From positions 314,045-378,044 of the forward strand of contig NW_022985561.1 in NCBI RefSeq assembly GCF_010093815.1: a stretch of DNA of 64,000 bases. The letters run 5' to 3'. The DNA is from Pseudovirgaria hyperparasitica (lineage: Eukaryota > Ascomycota > Dothideomycetes > Acrospermales > Acrospermaceae). A program made the position numbers and the translations under genes. This document shows positions 1 through 11,654 of the stretch, piece by piece. Each line of letters begins with the position of its first letter. Positions within the stretch are counted from its first letter, which is position 1. Under the pieces are notes generated by a model. That model worked only from the letters and a program-made list of their open reading frames with translations, was not told where the DNA came from and searched no databases.

Positions 1-846
1 CGTTGGTAAGTGGTGAGTCTCCTACTCCTGACAACTCATTTTCTACAGTATGTGTGATCCCCAAGCCAGACACGGCCAGTCGCTTGGTGCGTACATTTGA
101 GCCCAGCCAGCGTAGCGGATCATGAGATGCCAGTCCCGAGTCACACGACAGAGTTGAGGCTGCTGTCACGCTGTCACGTATGGATAGCCCCTGTATATCG
201 AATATCTATTTCAGCGTGCACATGTGTTGATTCAGGTCAGACTGAGACGGCCGTCTGCCCCACCAGTCTCTCTCTATAAGCGCTGCGGCATTGTTTCGGA
301 GTGGTTTGGAGCTGCAGTGATGGAGGCTTAGGTGATGGAGTGATGTGATGTGGATGTGAGTGAGCAGTCAGGTATGTGTGCAGGGAAGTAGGAGTAGGCA
401 AGACGTGCAGGCACCAATAGCAACGGCAAAGAACAATGAAGAGCCTTCGATGAGCAGCAGTAGAGGAGAGCATGATGGCATGTTTCCCGGTCCTCTGGAG
501 TAGACAAGGGACAAGGCTGGCCAATCTGACAGCTTCGCCCAAAAACAATGATGCCAGCCAGCTATCTATCCATGGTGAGTTATTTTGGGAATTGCAGTGT
601 CCGGGGGGTGGAGGGGGGGGAGCTTAGTATGCTGCAATCCATCCTTCACACCCACCACCACCAGCACCACCACCACTACTACCATCTTGCACCGATCGAG
701 GTGCTTGTAGTAGTCTTGTAATAGAGTGTGGGTTTAGTCAGATGCAGACGATGCAGACGCAGACGCAGACGCAGCTGCACGCCAGCACCACGGCAGACAA
801 AAGACTGATGCTGAGTGGGCGGAGGGATGGTGAAGGAGGGGGAGGG

Positions 847-883
<37 letters not shown>

Positions 884-2711
884 CCCTGCGATCACCATTC
901 CACTGTTCGGTGCCGCGCTGGCGGCTCGCAGCTTTTCTTCCGTGATGCGCATACACTTCAGCATGCCATCTATTACTATCACACACACATACACACATAC
1001 ACAAACCTACTACTTGTGAGCAATAATTGGAAGCATCCTCGGCACGCACAAAAAAAACCCTACTTTAGTACGCTGCATGCAAGACGCTGCAACAGCCCCC
1101 CCTCTGCTCACGCTTGATACTCTCGTTTGGGACTGGACACGGTGGGCTGTGTATATCGGGAACCTACTGCTACTCTTCCATACGGCTTTAATATTAGGAT
1201 GCTTCTCTGTCCATGATACCTTTCCCCTCTCATTGTTCCCGCACTACATCAACATCTGCACCAACATCAATTGACTAATTCGCCAGAAGACCCTCTATCA
1301 AATATCCGACCATCTTCCGTATAGGATCAGCGCGAATTGCTCCTAGACGTTCGAGAACCCATCGAGAACAAGCTTAAGGGACTAGCTCAAGGCACATACC
1401 GTCCAACCGACACAGCGTGTACCTGATCGATTCTCCGCCTGTCCAATCTGCGGTGCGGGCCAATCTGAATACATACGCAATTCATCGCCAATCACTCATT
1501 GGCCACGCAGCAAACACAGCTGTTCAATCTCGCGACCGTCATAGCTGTTGCATCGTTCCCTCACAAACAATACGACTCCTTGCAGAACGAACGCAGCTCC
1601 GTGTCACAACAGCCCTGCCGGGTCATCATCCTCGCACCTCGCAGTGCCTATACTTGCCCTCTGCTTTTGTGTGTGCGCCTGTCGAGGCTCAAAGAGTGCT
1701 CCTTGGCCATAAGCTGGAAAGGGAGAAGGAAAGGTCGAGGTAATTTAGGAAGTCGAAGCATCCGTCTTTCGCTGGAAGCAGCCTAGAACTCTCGACAAAT
1801 CGACAGTGTTAAAGCTGCGTTGGCCCAGACCGAGTCCAGCAGCAACAGCAGCTTGCCCTAACGTTAAGCTGCATACAAACGACTGCTCCAGAATCCTAAC
1901 CCTCCCTGCGTCTCCGTCCGCCCCCTCTCCACCCACCGCCTTCACTCGGACTGCTAGGACTCCTGAGACAAGATAGCAGACTGCGCAAGTCCACGATCTA
2001 CAACAGGAAGATTGTGCTGCCATCAGCGAGCTGTCGTCGGGACAGAAAAGAGTTGCAGAAGGTTGTGGTTGTGTGTGTGTTGTAAGTGTGTCTTGGCCGA
2101 TCGCCTTAAACTCCTCCGCACTCCACACCACGCGCTCTCGCCTCAGCTTTCCCCGCCGCCGTCATTCCGCATCCGGCCTAGCTCATTGCTCGTGCCTGCT
2201 CAGTCCCAGTGCTGCAGGTGGGAAAAGAAAGTGAAGCAGAGCTAAAATCGATTAAATTACTTACGTGAACGCGCGCTGAGCTGGTTCCGCCTCGGTGGTG
2301 CTGTAATTATCTTCGTTCCATTCTTCGTCTTCGTCTTCTTCTTCTTTCTTTCTACCAAACGAGAGAGGCCTGCTCGTCCCTCTTCCTGTAAGCTCTTCAA
2401 GAGCTTCAGGTTACGGCTTTGTTGCCTTCGCTCAATCTTTTCTCTCCATTCCCGCCCTCCGTCGTTCCGATCCTCTGCGCCCAGGCGTCATCATTCACCC
2501 TGCACCGTACCACCCCCGCGACCCTACTACATCCGGCTATTCGATCCTCCGTTTTGTATAGACTTTCTCCCGTATACGAACCCCTGCGAGATAATTACCA
2601 GGATTCTCCACGAATGCGGCCATCTGAAGATATATCCTCCATCAGGTTCGCGCCCCCACAACACTCTTCACTTCCTGCTACTATCGCCAAAACACCTCCG
2701 CAGTCGTCATC
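1..2711. other. Upstream leader and repeat-rich intergenic region
   Basis: No convincing gene is visible in this 2.7 kb. It holds G-rich runs near 601-625, a G31 homopolymer (850-880), a CAG/CAGACG-type repeat near 740-770 and a CA-rich stretch near 979-1005. The last several hundred bases are CT-rich (2280-2500) and probably belong to the promoter and 5' leader of the zinc-cluster gene starting at 2712. Short ORFs here are mostly low-complexity translations. Confidence 0.6.
850..880 (+). repeat. G31 homopolymer inside a G-rich tract
   Basis: Thirty-one consecutive G residues follow a purine-rich run of GGA and GGGGGA units starting near 825. Such a run is prone to length change and to sequencing error, and could form G-quadruplex structures on the plus strand. 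The exact length in the genome is therefore uncertain. Confidence 0.85.
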
Positions 2712-5186
2712 GTGGCTACGTCAATTGACATTCAGGGTTATTATCAACCCACCGTGGAGTACTTTTACACCACAAACTATTACAACCCACCCACAAATAT
2801 ATCCGCTGTGACGACTCCAGATCTGACATACGCGAGCGACCACACAAATCAATTGCCTCGAGGGCGCAGCGCGAGCACAGTCTCGAGCTTTGCTCTTCCA
2901 GCTGCGCCAAACCCGGTTCCGGTTCGGGGAGGAGGCCACAAAAACCGGAAAACGTCATCTGCCGGCGTAAAAAAGAGCTCGGTTTCACATAATCGTCGTC
3001 AGTCGGGTGCGATGGCAGACAACGACCGTGGAGGCGCAGCTTCTGCTCCGGGCGGCGATGCGCAGGCTTCTAAGAAACCGAAGCGTGTACGGACAGGCTG
3101 TCTGACGTGCAGAGAACGACATCTGAAGTGTGACGAAGGATTGCCTAATTGTCAAAACTGCACAAAGTCGAATCGAACTTGCAAGCGCGGTGTACGCCTG
3201 AACTTTATCGACACGAAATGCGAGGCGATTCCAATCATTCCACAAGCGCAGGACTGGACTGTCCAATTCCTTGACGAGTCCCGGGACATCGCGTCTGAGT
3301 ATAAAGGCGGGCTCAGCAAGTATAGCTTGCCAGAGACAGAGCCTGTCACTGCCCTCACTCATGATGCTCCATTCGACTTTTCCACGAACAATACACTACC
3401 CGCTCCCACAGTCGCACATCAACCTTTACCACCAATCCAAGGCATCCTTCCTGAGCCTTATCAGGAAGATCAGTCTCAGCAGTTAAGTTGGGAACAGCCG
3501 AGGCACCCTCAGCATCACCCTGCGCCCTCAAACACGGAATCGACTTACTCACATACCCCCCTTACAAACCTACCACAGTCTGCCTACAGCGTCGCCGATC
3601 GAACAGTTGCCCCAGCTGATGAAACTAGAGACTACCTCACGTCGCAAGACGAAGTTCTGTATATGCAAGTCTTTGTCGAAGAAGTGGGCCTGTGGATGGA
3701 CAGCATGGATCCGCAAAAACATGTACGCCCTCACTGCTACCCAGTTGCATGATCACTCCAGCTAACAAGTGCCCGTAGTTCTCGCGGCTGTTGCCTTTTC
3801 ACTCATTACATGAGCCGATGTTACTCAATGCGTTCCTTGCATGTGGTGCACGACATCTGACACTTGTCAACGCAAAGTACAGTGAAGACAAAGCGCTGCA
3901 TTTCTACGATACCGCAACGAGATATCTACTTAATTCGCTCCAAAATCCAAACCGCAACACCATCATCTGTGCCACCACAGCCGTCATCCTGAACGTCTAT
4001 GAGATCATGTGCGAGAAGGCTCTCCAGCGTATGAACCACATTGCCGGTGCCCGTGCTTTGATCAAAGAGTGCGGATGGAACGCAAAGTCAACTGGTGTTG
4101 GCGCTGCGTGCTTCTGGCTGAACGTTGGCATGGAGCTGCTCAGTTGTTTGCACTTTAATTGGCAGGTCGCATGGGATCCAGATGACTGGGGTGTCGATAT
4201 GGACTTCCACCGGGAGACCGAACCTGGTCGCGAGGAGATCTGGACACATCGTATTGTGTATATTGTTGCCAAGATCTGTAACTTTCGCTCCTCGATCCCC
4301 AGATACCAGGACTCCTCTCCGCATAACGAACAGATGCGTTTGCAGAGCAGGTACAGTGAATGGAGGAAGCTAAAGGATTGGTGTGATGCTTGGAACGACA
4401 ACATTCCAAGAACCATGCATCCAATGGCTTATCTCCATCCTGGGCAGACGATATCCCAATCGGCCTTTCCCGAAGTCTGGCTGATCAAGCGCGCCACAAT
4501 CGTTGCTCGATTGTTCTACCATACAGCCATGGTGTTGATGGCCCAGATCAACCCACTGATGCCGGTTGAATCCAACGAGATGCACGAATTACAAAATCGG
4601 CATTCACAACAAGTCTGCGGCATAGTTGCTCACGTCAAGGACAGGTTGGTGACAGACCCTTTCATTCGTTTTCAGTACAAAGTCATCCTCGCAGTCATTC
4701 CTAACATAGCCCAGGGGTGTCGCCAGCGTCGCTCTTCGCTCTCTTGCCATTGCCGCCGAGTGCCTTACGACTCGTCAAGAGCAGGAGGAGGTCCTGCAGA
4801 TTTTCACCAAGATTCGTAAGGAAACCGGCTGGAACGTTGGATTCGTGTACAAAGAGCTCAAGGAGAAGTGGGGTTGGAACGCGGAGACGTCGCCATCCCA
4901 AGCCCAGCCCCCTCGGCAGACACCTCCAACTCATCACACACAGCCATCACCACATCTCACCATGCCAATATCATATCCATCGTCGAGCACAGGTCCAGTG
5001 TTGACACTTCAGCCTTCGACCTCGATGTCTTCCGCTCCAAATCAAACACGTCGCCGTCCTCAGCCGGGCATTCTCAATCCAATCTTATCACACGCCGATT
5101 TCACCATGCCGCACCATCCCTACCAAAGCCATTACGTGGCACCAAACCCACTTTTGAATTCATCTCAGTCTCAACAATTTTTTTGA
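2712..5186 (+). CDS. Zn2Cys6 transcription factor with fungal-specific regulatory region
   Basis: Predicted nuclear DNA-binding regulator of about 792 aa. Three exons are inferred: 2712-3722, 3779-4674 and 4715-5186; the second intron is only 40 nt. A binuclear zinc cluster lies at residues 130-157 with spacing C-x2-C-x6-C-x6-C-x2-C-x6-C (first motif GCLTCRERHLKC), flanked by basic residues. The middle region, with motifs such as MLLNAFLACGARHL and RSLAIAAECL, resembles the fungal-specific regulatory domain (Fungal_trans_2 type) of moc3-like factors. The C-terminus is Ser/Pro/Gln/Asn-rich. I chose the ATG at 2712 because the following Tyr-rich segment (GYYQPTVEYFY) looks like the usual N-terminus of this group. 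Target genes cannot be inferred. The reading frame immediately past the stop stays open in another frame (see findings), so the C-terminus is uncertain. Confidence 0.85.
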
Positions 5187-6205
5187 TCTCTTACTCATAG
5201 CGATACGGTTGGAGATTCCTGGCATGTTCGCATACGACGGCGTTTTTATCGGCCTGAACGAGTACGATAGCTTGGCAGGCTACGGAAAAGATCAATACTG
5301 TAATGACTGGTCATATTGGGAGCCTGCAGGTACATGTTCATCAGTTTCATTGCTACGTTTTCTTTTTTCTTTTTTTTTCATTCAGCTCGGCTCAGAGTTC
5401 GTTGTAGACTTTCATTGGCTGTCTAGATCTCTTTCGTGCTACGATTTTTTTTAAACAGAAATACTTTTCCATTTGTCTATATATCTTTTCAAATTATGGT
5501 ACGACTTCCTGAGCGTGTTGTGTTTTATCTTTCTTCTTCATCTTCTCTGTATCATTAAGTTATATCGACGCGTGAAGGCACTGGCATGGTGTCTGGTACT
5601 GGTACTGTTTAATGTCTTCTCGCGTCGATGAACGCCATTTCGGTTCTGTCTGCTGCATTTATAGATACACTGTTTGGGGAGGTTTTGAATATCTGTCATC
5701 TTGGAGGCGGCAGGCCCTGCACAATCTTATGGAAGGATGGTAGGGTTTAAAGTCGGAGCATTGGGCGGCAGGCGTTATCTGCCGGGGAAAGCTTTTTTTG
5801 GGGGGGTTGCGACAAAGGACGACGTCGACGCATTGTACATGACGGGGGCTGCGTGTGAGTAGCATAGAAATGATACCAAGATACCTGATTCAATAATTGA
5901 ATTACATTTACTGAAAGTTTCTCCTTTGAGTGAGGCCAAGAAAATAGAAAATATGTTTCACTTTTGGAGCGAATCTTACTAACCCTACCTACCATGTAGA
6001 ATCAAAACCGATCTGACGATTCGCATGCTGTGCGACCGAACCCCCAAAGGGCTGACCACTTAGGTTCTATCAATCCTATTTACTACTCACTACTCACTAC
6101 TTAGTATCTACTATTCACTATCTACTCTTCACTACCAACTACCTCCTCTTGTAAGGCTACCACCACCACCACCACCACCACCACCACCACCACCACCAAC
6201 AGGCC
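5187..6205. other. Intergenic region between convergent genes
   Basis: About 1 kb between the 3' ends of the zinc-cluster gene and VPS15. The first part (5209-5454) has an open frame with protein-like composition that may be an unrecognised C-terminal exon of the upstream gene. The rest is T-rich 3'-UTR-like sequence. Short CTACT/ACTACT repeats lie near 6080-6130 and a CAC trinucleotide run abuts the VPS15 stop. Confidence 0.5.
6161..6199 (+). repeat. (CAC)n trinucleotide microsatellite
   Basis: About 12 uninterrupted CAC units just beyond the stop codon of the minus-strand VPS15 gene, so probably within its 3' UTR (GTG repeats in the transcript). Confidence 0.85.
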
Positions 6206-9200
6206 CTACTGCCAAACATACGTAAACCCAGCCCGATCACACGACACCACCATCCCATACGGCCACTCCACCAGCGCCACATCCATAATCTCATCCAAAT
6301 GGCTCTGCAACAAATGCTGCTGCTGCACACTCACCACGCCCGTCTTGCCCGTCTTGCCCGTCCCTGTTCCCGTTCCCGTGCCCGTCTTCTTCCCCTTCCT
6401 CTCCTCACTACTAATACCACTACCACCAGCACGACCCCCAGCCTTCTCCACCACAACAACCGTCTCCCCGACCCCGACCGTCCCTCCTATACTCCCCTCT
6501 GCCCTCCGCACTTCATACGCGGGCTTCCCCTCTTCGTATTCCAGGCCGCTGATGACAGAACTGGTATTCCCACTCCCCGCCACGCCAGCGCCAGGATCCA
6601 CACGTGTGCCGTCCCAGAAGCGGACTTTCCAGTCTGGGCCTGCGCTGATGACGAAGAAGCCCTTGGGCTCACTGCTACTACTACTACCACTGCTGCTGTC
6701 AGCAGGGACATGTGCGCCGACGGCGATTGCGCGTACACCGCTGCTGGTGCTGCTGGTGCTGTTGTTGTTACTGCTGGTGCTTGAAGGCGCGGGCTCGACG
6801 GAGCCGGCGAAGCGGCCTAGCATGCCGCCGGGGCGTTCGTCGTCGATGTCGATGAGTTCTGGGGCGCGGAGGGCGGTGGATTTGGAAGTGGTGGGGGTGG
6901 AGATGGCGGGGGTGGAGCCAGGGCTCGGGGATGGATGGGGGTGAGCGGCGGCGCGGAAGACGAGGGAGCAGGTGCGTTTGTCGAGGTCCCAGACGGAGAT
7001 GTCTGTGGGGCCGGAGCCGCCGGCGATGATGATGCGGCGGGCGGCCTTTGAGGAGCGGGAAGAGGGAGAGGAGGAGGGAGGGGAGGGGTAGAGGCAGATG
7101 CGGTTGATGGGGAGGGCGGCACGGAGACCCCAGGCGCGGAGGCGGAGTTTGAAGCGCAGGTCCCAGAGGACGAGGACGCCGTGGGAGGTGCCGGCGAGGA
7201 GCCAGAGGCGTCTGCGGTCGAGGACGAAGGCGGAGAGGGAGCCGTGGTGGAGCGGGTTTCTGAGCTCGTAGAGGAGGGCCATGGTGCGGAGTTCGAGGGC
7301 GAGGATGCGGGAGGCGGAGGTGGCGAGGATGAGGATGGAGTGGGCGTCGAGTTTGTAGTGTTCGGACCAGGTGGTGTGTTCGTTGGGGGTGTCGAGTTGG
7401 TATTCGCGCAGGACGAGGATCTTGCCGTAGCGGGTGGTGTCTTTGATCTTGGTGACGGGGATCTTGAGGATGGTGATGCTGCCGTCGGAGCCGGAGACGG
7501 CGAGGCAGTGGGTGTTTTCGAGGAAGCAGAGGCTTGTGACGGCGGCGCCGGGGGAGAGCGTGTAGGTGAGGCGGGACCGGTGGGTGAGGTTGCGTTCGAG
7601 GCGTTCCGTGTCCCAGATCTTGACGGACCCGTCCGCGGAGCCGGTGACGAGGAAGACGTGGTCTGGCGATACGGCGAGGCGGGTCACTGCTGCGGTGTGC
7701 TCGCCTAGCATGGCAACGAGCACGCCTTCGGGACGCCAAGGGGTGTTGCTGGTTTGACCTGTGTCGCGACGGATGGGTTGCCGCATGCTGAAGTTGGCGA
7801 CGGTAGGGCCGAATTCTGTGTAGTCTACCGGGTAGTTCTCCAAGAAGAGCGTGTCGAGCAGCTTCAGTATACTTGGGTCATGCCCGGTATATGAATGCGC
7901 TGACTGGTATCTGATCGTTTTCGGGTCGATCTTGTTGCGTTCCTGGGCGATCGCGAGAGGCGGAGAGGCAGCTCGACGTCTTGTTGATGCGTCCCGCGAC
8001 GAACCTCCATCGACTTTGCCGAATGCATTGGCTGATGTTGTCGATGTTTCGGCATAGGCTTTGCTCCCCAAGTCCCCTCGACTCAGGAGACTGATGGCAC
8101 TGCCCTTGTACCAAATCCCAAGACCGTTCTCACCAAGTTTGATGGTACCTACAGAGCCTACTGGAGACTGTTCAATTGGTGAGGCCTGGCTACGGGACTT
8201 GCGCATTTGCACAGACTCGCGTCGACTACCTTCGTCGGTGGAAGGCTCGTCTGTAGGGATTGGTGAGGTCGCTTGCATGGATGTGTCTGAGGCACGCCGC
8301 TTGCGATCCTCTCGCGCAAGTCTTTCTGCACGACTGTTGATATGTGAGGCTCTCCTATGCGCCAGCGGGTCTTCTGCATTGGTGGATGCATCCAGCAAAG
8401 CATCTGTGATCGTCCGCGGACCCTTATCGTCGTGTTGTTTCGCGCTATTGCCTTCTTCGAAAGCCTTGTTAATTTCATCAAAGAAAACTGTTTGAAGGTT
8501 GATCTTGAGATCGTCAATGAGATTTATGACGCGATTGAACTGTGTAGGTTCGTCTTCGAATTCTGGCTTCGCTCTCCGATGAGACACGCGCCATATGTAC
8601 TCCCGCAAAGCGAGAAGTTTGACCTCGTCTTCAACTGACATGGCTGCATTTCGCAGGCGTGTGAGCCATTGCTCATCTTCCTCGTTCTTTTGCATGCGGC
8701 TCAAAGCCTGTGGCCCAAGATCTTTCGCAGATACCGTGGGTATAGTTTCATCCGCAGATCCAAAAACGAATGTCTTCTGTTGCCTCGCATGAGCCCAGAA
8801 GAGACCTTTGTCTGCAGTCAGGGCCCAATTCGAGGCCATCTCAAGTACAAGCCTTGGTAGTGGCTTTTTCAACGCGTCGAGTAGCCGTGATTCGGAGAGA
8901 TCAGAAGGAAGAACTTTGAGATAAGGCTTTATCAGTGGAACTACTATGCAGTGGCTGTCTGCGACTGAGAGATAGGTGGTGGCAGCAGAGACAAACTGCG
9001 CTGCTGCTTCGCGTATCCAGGGGTTTGGATGCATGGTGAACCGCGCAACAACATCGACCAGTTCCCACGTCTTGGACTTTTGGAACAACCCCAGCTCGGC
9101 CATAGACGATAGCGATCTAAGGGCCCGCTCCACAACGAATTCTTCCGGATCAGTCAACGCTTGTACCATGAGAGGAAGTATGAATTCTTCCAGACTCGCG

Positions 9201-11246
9201 CCTCCAACATACGTGGCAACGCCGACTATGGTTTCGAAGAATGCACACTTCAACATCCAGTCCTTGTCGTTGAGATATGTATTCAAGTGACTCAGAATGA
9301 CGTCGCTGGCCTTTGTACTTCCAAAGAAAACACATAACGTTGACACTGAGCCGAGAAATGCTCTCCGGACAGCTGAGTCAGTATCTGCTAACAAAGCTGT
9401 AGTCTGGGTTTCGAATTGATTCACTAGATCCATTCGTGCCACATCAAAGAGGTTTTGATAGACGGAATCGCTGATGGTGTCGCTCTCTGCTTCCGGGTCG
9501 CTTGTTGGCAACGTCCCGTCTGCTCTTAGAGCCTGCATCATATCCAGAAATCGGGCTGCCGTTGTTGCCAAAGGTGCAAGACATGTCGCATATGTCATTC
9601 TAATCAGAGCGCTGGGCTTTGACTTATGACCCGGTACAAATGGTTGAAGGCGAGGCATTATGTACTCTGGAAATATGGATGCGTTGATCGGAGACACAAC
9701 ATTGACCGTGGTAAGCTGCATCATATCAGTAAGGACTTGGCAGGGGGGCGCGGTGTGATCATACCAGTTGTGTCAAAGTTCGTAAAGCTGCGACCTTTAC
9801 CAGATCGGAGGGATCCACCAAAAGCGACATAATGTACGGTACAATACGGTCCAACTTTGCCTCGTCTGTAGTTCGCTCGCCAAAGGCAAGTAATAGTTCA
9901 CAAGCTTGAACTCGGGCACTGGCGCGTGCAGTGCTACGAATAGAAGATACAATGAGGGTTAGAAAGATCAATGTACCATCATCGACTGCTGGATGGGCGA
10001 CCTTGATCTGACGTTTGTAATTGGGGATGGCGATATGTAGGGGAAACAAAGACCCGGTTGCTCTAGGTGCTGCATTCACAGGTTTTGACTGCTCTGGTCC
10101 GTTGTCTGACCCCAGGAAGTACGAGATCTTGTCGAAGTCATTGTAGATCTTCTCAATACGGTCGTCAGATTCGCCAAAATTTTCATGTCCAGAACTGACT
10201 GCTTTTCTGCCCGATGTTGGATCTGTAATGGCATACATATATTGATGCAGAAAATTGTAGAAGTAGTCAGGGAATGCCTTTTTTCGCCAGAAATTGAGAT
10301 ACTCATCGGCAGCATATCGTGCTTCTGGCTCGACTTGAATCATGTGACGGACCAATTCACGAATGTCTTTGTCGGTAATCTTGTTTAGATGCACGTGATC
10401 TGGATCATACTCTCCTTGGCGATATTTGAAGATCTGGCTTAGCGAGAAGATAGGGGTCTCGAGGAACAGCTCGGCGATGACACATCCAACGCTGAATATA
10501 TCCATCGCCCAGTTGATACGGCCTGAGTCATCTGGTTGCGTCCCTGATGACAAGAATCTCTCCGGGGCTAGATAGCACGTTCTGCGACCAGAAATGTCGA
10601 AATAGAAGGAGAAGTCGGCTGGGTTGTCTTCTGGTAGGTAAGTGGGCTTGAAGGAGGACGAAAAGTCGGACAAATATAGCCATCCCCACGAGGTCACAAG
10701 GATGTTCTCGGTTTTGATGTCGCCGTGGTAGATGTTACGCGCATGGCAGTCTCTGACGGCGCAAAGCAGCTGGAAAGCAATCCATTTCTTCTCAATATCT
10801 TCCAGGAAGGGACGCGTACTGTTAACATGAGCATATTGGATGAATATCAAAATCACGACTTACCTCATACGATCGTAAAGTGAGCTATGGATGTACTGTC
10901 GCACCAGATAACCGTTTGTGCCTGTCTCTAGAATCCGATGATAACCCAAAGCATTTGGAACTTCTGCGAGGAGTTTGCGCTCATCTAGGTTTGGTCAGGA
11001 AACGTTACCGAGAGGCTCATGGACGACTATACACAATAGTATCTTCACGTATTTGCTCAGTTCCATACTTGTATACGCTTTCATAACGACCTTTGCGACG
11101 ACCAAACCATCTCTATGCCGAGCACGAATAGTCTTCATGAACCGAGCATTCCCAAGAGACCTCTCGTATGTCAGATCGGCCAGCTCCTGGGCATCGATAC
11201 CGGCTGACCCAGCAGACAGAGTGGTGACTGAGTAGCCTTGGCCCAT
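6206..11246 (-). CDS. VPS15: Vps15 regulatory pseudokinase of the class III PI3-kinase complex
   Basis: Vps15 binds and anchors the lipid kinase Vps34 on endosomal and autophagic membranes. Four exons are inferred (11246-11033, 10984-10864, 10818-9765, 9715-6206), giving about 1632 aa, within the usual fungal range. The protein starts MGQGYS, a classic N-myristoylation signal, which fixes the start. The kinase-like domain has HGDIKTENIL (Asp near residue 145), DFSS in place of DFG, and YLAPERF; the HGD and altered DFG are family traits. HEAT-like helical repeats follow (roughly residues 330-750), then a disordered Ser/Arg-rich linker and a C-terminal WD40 propeller (about 1130-1632; e.g. VTGSADGSVKIWD and VISAGPDWKVRFWD) with long Ser/Gly inserts. 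The C-terminal part is much more GC-rich than the rest. The gene is divergent from ALG2 with 408 bp between start codons. Confidence 0.95.
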
Positions 11247-11654
11247 GTTGACGGTCGATGCTAATGCTGCAAAATGACAGGCAGGTTTGCGACAAGTCTA
11301 TCATCGATTCATCTTCGACAGTTGCAGCGGTGATGGTTGGCTTGTAGGCCTTTGCGCCGTCGACATGTATGATTCCACGGCAGTCGTTTGTCTTCACACA
11401 TGGACAGTCTAGTGAATATCTGACGAAAGAATTATGAGTTACACTGTCCACTTGCTGTTGCTGTTGCTAGTGCTGTTGCTGTTGTAGTAATTAGTCCACG
11501 CGGATACCTGGCACGTGGTGGACCAAATGCCAAGCCTTCCGCGTCAACGTCGCGCTTTGTCCACCTGCAACGTTGCTTTGATATATCCTCCACCGTCTTG
11601 GTGGCCGTCGGCATCTCACAGAAGTGCAATGGATCATTGATTCCCTTCGACAGT
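11247..11654. promoter_or_regulatory. Shared promoter region of VPS15 and ALG2
   Basis: 408 bp separate the two divergent start codons. The segment contains a short CTG/TTG-type repeat near 11452-11482. No TATA box is obvious. Bidirectional use is inferred from the arrangement alone. Confidence 0.55.

Noticed and set aside
1-120. Possible 43-nt intron (6-48) followed by a terminal exon of a gene entering from the left
   Set aside because: Splice signals look good, but too little sequence is present to recognise any coding frame or family.
738-1117. Poly-Gly and poly-Pro ORFs around the G run
   Set aside because: They are direct translations of the homopolymer and have no protein-like flanks.
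6345-7739. Long plus- and other-frame open frames opposite the VPS15 WD40 region (e.g. 6345-6944, 6768-7739, 7181-7708)
   Set aside because: They encode monotonous Pro, Arg, Gly or Glu-rich strings caused by the GC-rich codon use of VPS15, whose frame shows clear WD40 repeats.
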